Source: a virus
DNA length: 21,886 nt
Virus record (IMG/VR): IMGVR_UViG_3300036398_001269
Location: 1-21,886 of that record
Direction: 5' to 3' (one strand)
Part shown: positions 5,814 to 12,353 of the stretch, piece after piece
How positions within the stretch are numbered: the stretch's first letter is position 1
Layout of the letters: every line of letters starts with the position of its first letter
The notes under the pieces: model-generated
Database searches by the model: none
The model's input: the letters and a program-made list of their open reading frames with translations, nothing else
Told to the model about the DNA's origin: nothing
Position numbers and translations under genes: made by a program

Positions 5814-6230
5814 TTAGATTTGTGCTAATTTAAGTAATTTACTAATTCGATTTTCCAAAAGGACTAAATTTTTTAACTCGTTTACGTTAATATCGTCTAC
5901 TGGCTTAATGTGGCAACGTGATTTTTCTTTTATTAACTCAATGTTTTCTTTTATTTCTTGGTATCCGTAACCCTCGTAAGTTGTTAAGACTTGTTTTATA
6001 GCGTGGATTACCGTTGAGTGGTCTCTACCGAAGTCTTTACCAGCATCTTGTAAGCATTTTCCACTCATCCAGTTCCACACCATACCGATATTTCTCCAAA
6101 TTACTACTTCTTGTTTTCGTGTTTTTAATAGTTCACCTTCGAAAATGTAAGGACAAGCTTCGTAAAAGTCGACCATTTCAAAAGACGATACTTCAATAAT
6201 CTTTGCTATCTTACCTCGTTTGTATTTCAT
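5814..6230 (-). CDS. Stand-alone DnaA domain IV-like DNA-binding protein
   Basis: The protein is 138 aa. Residues about 37-82 match the helix-turn-helix of DnaA domain IV: TRKQEVVIWRNIGMVW, then AGKDFGRDHSTVIHAIKQ with the RDHSTV signature at 69-74. That signature reads DnaA boxes in DnaA itself. The AAA+ domain is absent, so it cannot work as an ATP-driven initiator alone. It opens the replication/recombination block and could bind the phage origin, compete with host DnaA or regulate transcription. The start at 6230 lies inside the 45-aa gene. Remaining residues are helical without known motifs. Confidence 0.8.
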   Translation of the reverse strand: MKYKRGKIAKIIEVSSFEMVDFYEACPYIFEGELLKTRKQEVVIWRNIGMVWNWMSGKCLQDAGKDFGRDHSTVIHAIKQVLTTYEGYGYQEIKENIELIKEKSRCHIKPVDDINVNELKNLVLLENRISKLLKLAQI

Positions 6231-6348
6231 TGCTTTTCGCTTTTAAGTATTGTAAGTAAAGTTGTAAATTGAAAGTTCCTCCTTTGTCTCCTTCGTGTTT
6301 CTTTTTAGTCCAGTATTCTATTATGCTGTTTAAGTCGATGTAATTCAT
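6211..6348 (-). CDS. Small hypothetical protein (45 aa)
   Basis: The frame runs from ATG 6348, overlapping the previous stop as ATGA, to TAA 6211-6213 inside the DnaA-like gene. The product begins MNYIDLNSIIEYWTKKKHEG and ends in a helical, basic segment. ATGA coupling on one side and overlap on the other support a translated gene. Function is unknown. Confidence 0.6.
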   Translation of the reverse strand: MNYIDLNSIIEYWTKKKHEGDKGGTFNLQLYLQYLKAKSNEIQTR

Positions 6349-6551
6349 ATTTCTATTTTATAATCGTTTAACGTTTCGTTGAATTTCTCGTAAATATTAT
6401 CAAGCATCTCAAATTGATATTGTTCATAGTCTCCGTGTTTCCATTCGTTGCGAAGCCATTGTTTAAAGTCGTGCAATGCGCTAAAATAATCTAAACCTCG
6501 TAGGTGAACTTCAGCGTCTTCGTAGTCTTCAAATTCAAGTGTAATTTTCAT
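6345..6551 (-). CDS. Small hypothetical phage protein (68 aa)
   Basis: The product begins MKITLEFEDYEDAEVHLRGL and contains SALHDFKQWLRNEWKHGDYE. That pattern recurs in small early proteins of many siphophages, where a hydrophobic DFxxWLR helix follows a beta strand. No catalytic site is known to me. It is acidic, with no membrane segment. It lies in the early operon 3 bases after the 115-aa gene. Confidence 0.65.
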   Translation of the reverse strand: MKITLEFEDYEDAEVHLRGLDYFSALHDFKQWLRNEWKHGDYEQYQFEMLDNIYEKFNETLNDYKIEI

Positions 6552-6554
6552 AGC

Positions 6555-6902
6555 TTAATAATTAAATGATTGTTGTTTTTGTTCTAAATAGTATTCAATA
6601 TCTTCGTCAGGGTCGTAAGTGTAGTTTTGCTCAAACCAAATTCGTATCTCGTCGTTGATTTCGTCGTGAATATATTCGATAAGGTCTAAAGTAATACCGT
6701 GTTTTTCTAATTCCTGACCCTCAAGAAGAACATCATCAAAGAACTCGTCCATAAAATAGAATTTCATACTGCTATAAATGCAAGTATAGTCTTTAATCTC
6801 GAAGTTAATACTGTAAATTTTACCGTTTAGTCCAAATTCGGCGTACTCGTCGTTTAAGTAAGTTTTAAAAAAATCAAATTTTTTGCTAAATAAATAATAC
6901 AT
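6555..6902 (-). CDS. Acidic hypothetical protein (115 aa)
   Basis: It is rich in Asp, Glu, Tyr and Phe, with an N-terminal aromatic segment (MYYLFSKKFDFFKTYL) and a strongly acidic C-terminus (DPDEDIEYYLEQ). No motif is recognised. The start is preceded by the repeated leader TTTAAAAACAAGAA. Acidic early phage proteins can be DNA mimics or inhibitors of host factors, but nothing here proves that. Confidence 0.6.
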   Translation of the reverse strand: MYYLFSKKFDFFKTYLNDEYAEFGLNGKIYSINFEIKDYTCIYSSMKFYFMDEFFDDVLLEGQELEKHGITLDLIEYIHDEINDEIRIWFEQNYTYDPDEDIEYYLEQKQQSFNY

Positions 6903-6913
6903 AATTCTTGTTT

Positions 6914-7072
6914 TTAAAGGTTGTTAATACAAAGGTTAATTAGTGTGTTGTATTGATTGAGTAATTCAGTGTAAGCGTCAACTAATATTTGTTTGTTTTC
7001 TCTTTGCGCTTGGTCAATTAATCGAGTGTACTCGTTTGCTTTTAATTGATAGTTGATTAGTTTTTCTGTCAT
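6914..7072 (-). CDS. Small helical protein (52 aa)
   Basis: The frame runs from ATG 7072 to TAA 6914-6916. The product begins MTEKLINYQLKANEYTRLID and is a nearly continuous amphipathic helix of polar and Leu/Ile residues, likely a short coiled coil. Both junctions consist of the repeated stop/A-rich leader/start cassette, which argues that it is translated. Confidence 0.6.
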   Translation of the reverse strand: MTEKLINYQLKANEYTRLIDQAQRENKQILVDAYTELLNQYNTLINLCINNL

Positions 7073-7084
7073 GATTTCTTGTTT

Positions 7085-7159
7085 TTAAATGCTTTCAATG
7101 ATTCCGATAATTAAACCGAGTAAATAAACTGCGAGTGCAAATTTTAAAAAGTTTTTCAT
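7085..7159 (-). CDS. 24-aa single-pass membrane peptide
   Basis: The frame runs from ATG 7159 to TAA 7085-7087. The product starts MKNFLKFALAVYLLGLIIGI: a short basic N-terminus followed by about 17 hydrophobic residues, then a short polar end. It could insert in the inner membrane. It sits between two genes that share the same leader cassette upstream of each start. Being so short, it could still be chance, but its position and composition favour a real micropeptide. Confidence 0.5.
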   Translation of the reverse strand: MKNFLKFALAVYLLGLIIGIIESI

Positions 7160-7173
7160 TGCTCTTGTTTTTA

Positions 7174-7410
7174 TTATTTAGAGAAATATTTAACTACGTC
7201 TTTAATGCTTCTTGTAACGTTAGACCAGTAAGTTAAACCTAAATCGTTTTTGTAGTTAGATACTTCAAATCTTACTCTTGAATCATAACCTTCTTTAACT
7301 GGATTTGATACGCTGTAAAGCTTACAAACTACAACCTCGTTTACTAAAACCAAAACTGTTGGGATTCCTAAGATTTGGCAAACTTCTTTTTTTGTTGTTA
7401 CTGTTTTCAT
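7174..7410 (-). CDS. First gene of the early operon, hypothetical (78 aa)
   Basis: The start MKTVTTKKEVCQIL at 7410 is chosen. The open frame continues to 7494, but those codons read through the promoter at 7442-7472. The N-terminus could form a short helix-turn-helix-like segment (KKEVCQILGIPTVLVLVNEV), and the rest is beta-rich (VRFEVSNYKNDLGLTYWSNV). No family is recognised. As the promoter-proximal gene it is probably the earliest and most strongly expressed protein of this side. Confidence 0.65.
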   Translation of the reverse strand: MKTVTTKKEVCQILGIPTVLVLVNEVVVCKLYSVSNPVKEGYDSRVRFEVSNYKNDLGLTYWSNVTRSIKDVVKYFSK

Positions 7411-7441
7411 AATTTCTGTTTTTTCGTTGTTGATTACCTTA

Positions 7442-7472
7442 CAAATGTACATAACTTTTTTAAACGTGCAAA
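7442..7472 (-). promoter_or_regulatory. Bacteroidota-type early-operon promoter
   Basis: On the minus strand TTTG (7472-7469), 19 bases and TACATTTG (7449-7442) fit the Bacteroidota consensus exactly, with an A/T-rich upstream tract. The -7 element and the start of the transcript share TTTGTAAGGT with the promoter at 1391-1421. It lies just beyond the late-region terminator and about 32 bases upstream of the start at 7410. Confidence 0.88.
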
Positions 7473-7535
7473 ACTTTTTTAATATTTTTTTCAATTATTT
7501 TTAGTTTGTCAATGTTTATGCGGGTTTCAGGGCAT

Positions 7536-7560
7536 AAAAAAAGCGGTGTTGCCACCGCCT
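7536..7560 (-). terminator. Strong terminator between late and early regions
   Basis: On the minus strand the perfect stem GCGGTG-GCAA-CACCGC (plus arms 7543-7548 and 7553-7558) is followed by T7. It ends transcription coming from the lysis and exonuclease genes before the early promoter. Confidence 0.9.
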
Positions 7561-7601
7561 CTTTGCATCAAACCTAACCGAAAAAACAAGATATTGCTAA
7601 T

Positions 7602-8378
7602 TTAACGAATATTTTTCTGTTTAATCTGAAATGTTAATAAGTCTGTGTAGGTCTTTTGATTGAAAATAAATGTTCCACCTCTGCAACTTTTACAACGCAT
7701 TTGATATTTAATAGTTCCCGCTGCTGTTGCATACATTGCGTGTCGTGCTATATTATAGCTTGAGCAGTGAGGACACGAAAACTTTTCTTCGCCAAACATA
7801 ACACCGTAGTGTTGAGTAGGTTTAATATAAGGCTCTAATTTGTGATAAACTTGTTCTAATATTTGGACGTCTTTCTTACAATAGTTAACCATCCGTTCTA
7901 AAGCTTCTTCATCTTTGTCTAAAACTATCTTTCGCCACGTATCGAACCCACCGTTTTCTAACTTACCTTGACCGAGTAAAACCTTACCCAAGTAATCGAG
8001 TTTATTTGAATTAAAATAAAAGCCGTTTTTAGCCTTTTTAAGCGTGTCAATTGATACATAGTGAGCTAACATATCAACGCCTTGCATAATAGCCCGTGTG
8101 CGTAGCCATTTAGTATCAAACCTATCTGAATTGTGACCGACAATTTCGTGCGCTGAATTGAGTACTTTAATAAAGTCCTTGAGTAGCTTCTTATCGTTTT
8201 GCTTTTTATCCCACGTTAAAGAGTGAACTTCGTCTTTCCCTTCCCATTTCCAACAAACACAAATGATTTTACGCTCTTCGATAATGTTGTCAGGGTCAAT
8301 GTTTAGATTATATCCACTACGCCACGAAAAGACAATATTCGGGCTTACTTCGATGTCAAAGAATAAGCGTCTACGCAT
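7602..8378 (-). CDS. DnaQ-fold 3'-5' exonuclease fused to a C-terminal zinc ribbon
   Basis: The protein is 258 aa. The RNase H-like exonuclease motifs are FDIEVSP with D8 and E10 (Exo I), GHNSDRFDTKWL with D88 (Exo II) and YCKKDVQIL with Y166 and D170 (Exo III, YxxxD). The layout resembles YprB-type predicted exonucleases and the exonuclease domain of family B polymerases, but no polymerase domain follows. Residues 202-232 contain two CxxC pairs (C202/C205, C229/C232), a zinc ribbon that may bind nucleic acid. It sits after the lysis genes and before a terminator, away from the replication block. Its start follows the same 19-bp leader as the 61-aa gene. Confidence 0.82.
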   Translation of the reverse strand: MRRRLFFDIEVSPNIVFSWRSGYNLNIDPDNIIEERKIICVCWKWEGKDEVHSLTWDKKQNDKKLLKDFIKVLNSAHEIVGHNSDRFDTKWLRTRAIMQGVDMLAHYVSIDTLKKAKNGFYFNSNKLDYLGKVLLGQGKLENGGFDTWRKIVLDKDEEALERMVNYCKKDVQILEQVYHKLEPYIKPTQHYGVMFGEEKFSCPHCSSYNIARHAMYATAAGTIKYQMRCKSCRGGTFIFNQKTYTDLLTFQIKQKNIR

Positions 8379-8394
8379 AAAAAAAGGTTAGGTA
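8376..8394. repeat. First copy of a 19-bp start-codon leader repeat
   Basis: The plus-strand sequence cataaaaaaaggttaggta is identical at 8376-8394 and 8585-8603. On the minus strand it reads TACCTAACC, seven T and the ATG start, so both genes share the same translation leader. Confidence 0.95.
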
Positions 8395-8401
8395 TATTTA
8401 A

Positions 8402-8587
8402 TTAAAAGAACCAAACTAAAATTATTCCAAGTAGAACAATCAAAGTAGAAAATATTACGAGATTAACTTTTGTAATTTTCCACCATAACTCAGAGTTTTT
8501 ATCGTTAGTATAGATAAGTGAACTGCTAATCATTGTAAACGACGCAACAAGAAAAATTATCGTGAAATATATTTTAATATAAATCAT
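8402..8587 (-). CDS. Small two-helix membrane protein (61 aa)
   Basis: Hydrophobic segments lie at about residues 2-25 and 41-61, with a short polar loop (TNDKNSELWWKITK) between them. That is a two-pass membrane topology. It follows the lysis enzyme gene and a terminator hairpin. A second holin, an antiholin or a superinfection protein are possible, but size and topology alone do not decide. The leader is the duplicated 19-bp element. Confidence 0.6.
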   Translation of the reverse strand: MIYIKIYFTIIFLVASFTMISSSLIYTNDKNSELWWKITKVNLVIFSTLIVLLGIILVWFF

Positions 8588-8603
8588 AAAAAAAGGTTAG
8601 GTA
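8585..8603. repeat. Second copy of the 19-bp start-codon leader repeat
   Basis: Identical to 8376-8394, covering the start codon and leader of the 61-aa membrane protein gene. The two copies are 209 bases apart. Confidence 0.95.
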
Positions 8604-8606
8604 AAT

Positions 8607-8631
8607 AAAAAAAGCGGTTGTTATTCCGCTT
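8607..8631 (-). terminator. Terminator after the lysis enzyme gene
   Basis: On the minus strand AGCGG, an 8-base loop and CCGCT run into seven T. The stop codon of the lysis gene lies in the loop (8621-8623). The stem is 5 bp, so partial readthrough into the membrane-protein and exonuclease genes is likely. Confidence 0.75.
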
Positions 8632-9178
8632 CAAATTCGTCTACAATTACGAAAGACCAAGTCCTTTGTGGTTTAAATAGGTTTAGAATCTTAACGTAGT
8701 CAGGTGTGTTATTGAACACAAGGCAACCTTCGGACCACGGACCAATCTCTTTAACTATAATTGTCGATTTCAAGTTGTGTGTTGCAGCGTGAAAATTAAA
8801 ACCTCGAATATCGTTCTTTATTTCGGTAGTTGGGTTCGTTTTTCCATCTGTTGTAAAGTCTCTACGATACGGGAAACCTTTTACTTGAATACCCGCTGGA
8901 GTTTTACCTCTATGTAATCCTAATTTATAGCCGTCGTAATTCCATACGTTCGCTTCAACTACTCCAGTGCCTTTGTGACCTTTGTTAGTTGTACAAGTTG
9001 TAACCGTCACGAATTTAGACCCGTTGAAAATATAACATTTGTCGTCGAATAGGTTCGCAGCATCTTCATTTGAGCGTACAAATAAAGCCCAATAATTAGA
9101 TGGAATACTTTCGAAGGTGTCTAAGGATTTAACCTTGTCAAGTAGTTGTTTGTCTGTGTATTTTCTCACATTGTTCAT
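8621..9178 (-). CDS. Probable lysis enzyme with L,D-transpeptidase-like catalytic motif
   Basis: The protein is 185 aa. FNFHAATH (128-134) and GPWSEGCLVF (146-155) are spaced like the His and the Ser-x-Gly-Cys motif of the YkuD (L,D-transpeptidase) fold, with C152 as candidate nucleophile. The usual SHGC has Glu in place of the second His. There is no signal peptide, so release across the membrane would need the holin. It is the fourth member of a holin, spanin-like and lysis gene run with 4-base overlaps, a lysis cassette position. A cleaving rather than cross-linking activity is inferred from that position. Confidence 0.7.
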   Translation of the reverse strand: MNNVRKYTDKQLLDKVKSLDTFESIPSNYWALFVRSNEDAANLFDDKCYIFNGSKFVTVTTCTTNKGHKGTGVVEANVWNYDGYKLGLHRGKTPAGIQVKGFPYRRDFTTDGKTNPTTEIKNDIRGFNFHAATHNLKSTIIVKEIGPWSEGCLVFNNTPDYVKILNLFKPQRTWSFVIVDEFEAE

Positions 9179-9645
9179 AGTCCGATTTTTTTATTTGCCC
9201 TTAAAAGTAAAACAATTAACAATACAAGTCCAAGAATAACAGCTAAAACTTTAAGTGTTGAGCTTAATGAAGTCTTTTTTTCCGCTTGTATTTCTTTGCG
9301 GTCGGTCTTTGCGTCTTGTTTTAATTGCAGTCTGTCCGTCTTTGCGTCTTGCTGAATTTGTTCTTTGATTATTTTGTACTCGGTTTTAGTTTGGTATCGT
9401 GTCTTTGGTACGTAAACGGTATTATTTTGAACGATAGTGTCACGGTAGTTGTAAAAGTATTCTTTGAATCCGTCTTTTATTACTGAATCACGGAAGTAAA
9501 CTCGAACCGTATCTATTCGAGAATCGATTTTAACGCCCTTTTTAACGGCTTTCTCTAAGTGATAGGTAGCTGAACACCTAAATAATAAAATGTACGCTAA
9601 AACAAGCATTAAAATAAACGTGAATTTATTTGTGTTTAGTGTCAT
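9175..9645 (-). CDS. Spanin-like protein with N- and C-terminal membrane anchors (156 aa)
   Basis: A hydrophobic N-terminal segment (residues 8-22) ends at Cys24, like a lipoprotein signal, although the -1 Arg is unusual for a lipobox. A long charged region (about 85-125) looks like a coiled coil and contains two QDAKTDR units (99-105 and 110-116). A C-terminal transmembrane helix (131-149) is followed by a short basic tail. This two-ended anchoring is the layout of unimolecular spanins such as T1 gp11, which fuse inner and outer membranes at lysis. It lies between holin and lysis enzyme genes, overlapping each by 4 bases. Confidence 0.6.
   Translation of the reverse strand: MTLNTNKFTFILMLVLAYILLFRCSATYHLEKAVKKGVKIDSRIDTVRVYFRDSVIKDGFKEYFYNYRDTIVQNNTVYVPKTRYQTKTEYKIIKEQIQQDAKTDRLQLKQDAKTDRKEIQAEKKTSLSSTLKVLAVILGLVLLIVLLLRANKKIGL
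9305..9351. repeat. 14-bp direct repeat within the spanin-like gene
   Basis: The sequence gtctttgcgtcttg occurs at 9305-9318 and 9338-9351, 33 bases apart, in frame. It encodes the two QDAKTDR units of the coiled coil and suggests recent expansion by 11 codons. Confidence 0.9.
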
Positions 9646-10067
9646 TCTTGGAGTTCTTTTTTAACATCTTTAACTTTTCGAACTAAGTTGGTTATTTTGG
9701 TAATAAACGAATAGCCTTTAACCTTTGTAAAACTTTCATCTATTGATTTTACTTCGATGCTTATAAGAACTAAAGCAAGTAGTTTTGTGCTTAAATGGTC
9801 AACTGCGACAACCGTTTGTGTTAAGTCGTTTAAAATATAGTAATCCGTGGCGTAAGTAATGATTACCGCAGCACAATAAGTTATTAGTTTAGGCACAAAT
9901 CCGTGTCTTAATTTTTTAGATTGAATGCTTTCGCCTACTCTATACGCTTTCCATAATCCGAAAAAGGTATCGATAACCGTAGACAAAGCAACGAGTAAAA
10001 CTATAAACTTAATCGGACTTAAAAAGACCAGCAACGAATTAAATAAAGTGATTATGTAAGTTTTCAA
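9642..10067 (-). CDS. Phage holin (holin-4/toxin-secretion family-like)
   Basis: The protein is 141 aa. It has hydrophobic helices at about 8-35, 60-80 and 93-105. The region VIDTFFGLWKAYRVGESIQSKKLRHGFVPKLITY follows the pattern D-x3-G-x-W/K-A-x6-S-x2-x-R-x-G-x3-K of the holin-4 family. Holins form pores in the inner membrane and set the time of lysis. The basic C-terminus (KVKDVKKELQE) is typical. It overlaps the spanin-like gene and the connector gene by 4 bases each. Confidence 0.85.
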   Translation of the reverse strand: MKTYIITLFNSLLVFLSPIKFIVLLVALSTVIDTFFGLWKAYRVGESIQSKKLRHGFVPKLITYCAAVIITYATDYYILNDLTQTVVAVDHLSTKLLALVLISIEVKSIDESFTKVKGYSFITKITNLVRKVKDVKKELQE

Positions 10068-10573
10068 AGTATTAAAATTTGCGTTGTATACCCTGTGTCC
10101 TCTTTTTTACTTGGTTTGATATCCGAGTCTTTATTTAGGTCTGAAATAAATTCAGGAAACAAGTCTTTGTTTTCCTTTAAGAATCTGAATAATCTCGCTT
10201 CGTAAAAACTTGCCTTTTGCCCGTAGTGTTCCATCGAAAAAGCTACTTCGTTTTGTGTAACCGCATTTGAGTAGTCTCCAAATTGTTGTTGAATACCTTT
10301 GTTTTTAAGTTGGTACGATAAGCCAAAAACAGCATCTTCAGCGGAACGCCAAGCTACTACTGGTTGAATATAAGTAACGAGTGTTTCTTCGTCGTTATTT
10401 AAAGTTTGCGCATTGTAGCCCGTCAACATATAGTTGTAAAAGTACGTTCCAAGAATTGGTTGTACTCGCATATCTGACTGAGTCTTGATGTACGGAGTAA
10501 CATCGGTTACGTCTACGTTTGCCGTTATCGGTGTTTGCGTCTTTAAGTAGTTTTCAGTTATAAAGTAAATCAT
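10064..10573 (-). CDS. Head-tail connector-like protein, DUF6712 type
   Basis: The protein is 169 aa and begins MIYFITENYLKTQTPITANVDVTDVTPYIKTQSDMR. Its helical core ILGTYFYNYML, with the WRSAEDAVFGLSYQLKNKG segment, resembles DUF6712 or gp6-like connector proteins that sit below the portal. It follows the portal gene with a 4-base overlap, the expected place for a connector. It has no signal or membrane segment. The family link is by eye. Confidence 0.65.
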   Translation of the reverse strand: MIYFITENYLKTQTPITANVDVTDVTPYIKTQSDMRVQPILGTYFYNYMLTGYNAQTLNNDEETLVTYIQPVVAWRSAEDAVFGLSYQLKNKGIQQQFGDYSNAVTQNEVAFSMEHYGQKASFYEARLFRFLKENKDLFPEFISDLNKDSDIKPSKKEDTGYTTQILIL

Positions 10574-11910
10574 AATGTCGGTGTTTGCGTTGCTTGTTGC
10601 GCTTGTTGGTCTCGAGTAACGTCACCACCTTGAACGGGTGGCAAAGAAGCCATTGCACGAATTTCGTTTATTGTCATCGACTCAAGTACTTTCGTAGCAA
10701 GTAAAGGCGACATCGTATTAAGAGCGTCGCTTACTGCGTTTGTATCCTCGTCAAGTTCTACAATAGTTTCGTTTACGATTTGGAAATTGTTTATAGTAAA
10801 GTCAGCTTTAACGTCTGCGATTTTCAACAAGTCGTTTACTATGTCTTCGATAATGTTTCTAAGTGGGATTATCGTGTTTTTCTCGAATATAATGTAAGCT
10901 TGTTTAATGTCACTTCCTGAACCAAGTTTTCCACTCACACGAATACCCATTAAGATAGGGTCTATAATATGCGCTTGACAAATCTTTGAATCTATACTTT
11001 CAGTCGTGTTTTGAAACAGATTGTCGTTTGAATTCGTTGGAATACTTTCGATTTTAGGTAAGCTTTCAGCGTTGTTTGCAAAGAATGCAATAGCTTTACC
11101 ACCGTTTTGTGCTCCTTTAGCCTTGTCGATAGTGTTTTTGATTGCGATTTTCTCCTCTTCTGACTGCGGTTTTTTAGGGAACATCATCGCAAATGATGGG
11201 AAAATAGAGTTTATTATATTCGACTTTTGCAAATACGACATTTCACCGTCCAAAAACGCCCAATTCATAGCCGAACTATACTGCGGTAAAGGGTAAACGT
11301 CTTGACCTACTGATTTATTTTCGTAAACATATAAGCATTCACGTTGCTTTAAGTTCCATCGGTAAGGCTTTATTTCTTTAATGTCAATTTGTGAACTCCA
11401 ATCTTCGCAAATAAAGTATGTTTCTCCGTACTTATCCTTACGAATTTTTTCCGCTCCGATATGTTTGATTTTAATTAGGTCGCCTGACTGGTTGAAACAA
11501 AGGTAAAAATACGCTCTATTGTGAATGATAACGTCTTTCGTTAGTACGGGAACAAGTTGTTTTAAGTTGGTTCGCTTGTCAAATGTATATGCGTCTACTT
11601 TTTCCGTCGCAGTTGCTTGAGAATCTACCGTTAATTCAAACCCACCACCAACCGCAGCGTTTGTTTTATAATCTACGATAGCACCGTGTAACGGACTCGT
11701 GTAATACATCTGATTGAGTAGCTGCGGGTAAAGGTCGTCGCTTCCAAATCTTATTCGCCCGTTAACAACTTGTCTCGAGTTTACGTAAGGTAGTGAAAGA
11801 TTACCTTCGCCTACTCTTAAAAAAGGTGTGCTGAATGCTTGGTAGTTATTACCTTGAACAACTTCAACGCTGTCTTTTTTACCGCCTATTTCTATTCCGA
11901 ATATCTTCAT
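10570..11910 (-). CDS. Portal protein
   Basis: At 446 aa it is in the usual size range. N-terminal FGSDDLYPQLLNQMYYTSPLHGAIVDYKTN (about 55-85), the central LKQLVPVLTKDVIIHNRAYFYLCF and KIKHIGAEKIRKDKYGETYF, and a long helical stem region with IDSKICQAHIIDPILMGIRVSGKLGSGSDIKQAYIIF are portal features. The dodecameric portal forms the vertex channel for DNA packaging. The C-terminus is Gln/Thr-rich and disordered. It starts 4 bases after the 116-aa gene's stop. Terminase genes are not in the window. Confidence 0.87.
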   Translation of the reverse strand: MKIFGIEIGGKKDSVEVVQGNNYQAFSTPFLRVGEGNLSLPYVNSRQVVNGRIRFGSDDLYPQLLNQMYYTSPLHGAIVDYKTNAAVGGGFELTVDSQATATEKVDAYTFDKRTNLKQLVPVLTKDVIIHNRAYFYLCFNQSGDLIKIKHIGAEKIRKDKYGETYFICEDWSSQIDIKEIKPYRWNLKQRECLYVYENKSVGQDVYPLPQYSSAMNWAFLDGEMSYLQKSNIINSIFPSFAMMFPKKPQSEEEKIAIKNTIDKAKGAQNGGKAIAFFANNAESLPKIESIPTNSNDNLFQNTTESIDSKICQAHIIDPILMGIRVSGKLGSGSDIKQAYIIFEKNTIIPLRNIIEDIVNDLLKIADVKADFTINNFQIVNETIVELDEDTNAVSDALNTMSPLLATKVLESMTINEIRAMASLPPVQGGDVTRDQQAQQATQTPTL

Positions 11911-11913
11911 AAA

Positions 11914-12264
11914 TTAATCATAAATTGAACTTGGTGCGTTACCATTAACCACCATTCGACCTTCTTCAACTAAATTCAAACCTATTTCGCTTGTGTTTTG
12001 GTCTACTATTATAGGGGTTGGGCTTTCGTAAACCTTGTAAGTGTATTGACCTATAATTAAAGTCAAGTCGACACCCTCTTCTAAAGTAAATAAATTGTAC
12101 CGATAAGTGTAAGGTGAAGTGTCAACACCTACCCAGTAAATCGGTTGCGATTCCGTGTTAAATTCGTTTTCAAAGACGAACAACCAAACGGGAGTAGTTA
12201 TGGTTGCGCTCTCACTTAAAGTTAACACAAACGTGTTTATTTCGCCTTTGTCTAAGTAAATCAT
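11914..12264 (-). CDS. Beta-rich structural-region protein of unknown function (116 aa)
   Basis: The composition is rich in Thr, Ile, Tyr and Val with few charged runs. IYWVGVDTSPYTYRYNLF and a C-terminal EEGRMVVNGNA suggest a beta-sandwich. Its place between the tail tube and portal genes suggests a virion component. It has its own CTATTATTAAATAAG leader and lies after a terminator, so it may start a lower-expression segment. I know similar sequences only as hypothetical phage proteins. Confidence 0.6.
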   Translation of the reverse strand: MIYLDKGEINTFVLTLSESATITTPVWLFVFENEFNTESQPIYWVGVDTSPYTYRYNLFTLEEGVDLTLIIGQYTYKVYESPTPIIVDQNTSEIGLNLVEEGRMVVNGNAPSSIYD

Positions 12265-12304
12265 CTTATTTAATAATAGGGTTAATTACGTGTTTGTTAT
12301 AAAA

Positions 12305-12335
12305 CAAAAAACCCCCGAATTTCTCCGAGGGCTTT
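12305..12335 (-). terminator. Terminator after the putative tail tube gene
   Basis: On the minus strand AAAGCCCTCG pairs with CGGGGGTTTTTT around an 8-base loop (two G-U pairs; plus arms 12326-12335 and 12308-12317). A U-run follows. It should reduce transcription into the portal segment. Confidence 0.8.
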
Positions 12336-12353
12336 CCGTGTTTAGGTAGTCTA

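Noticed and set aside
7411-7494. Upstream extension of the 78-aa gene to 7494
   Set aside because: It would include the promoter at 7442-7472. The resemblance of its peptide to the other extension comes only from the similar promoter DNA.
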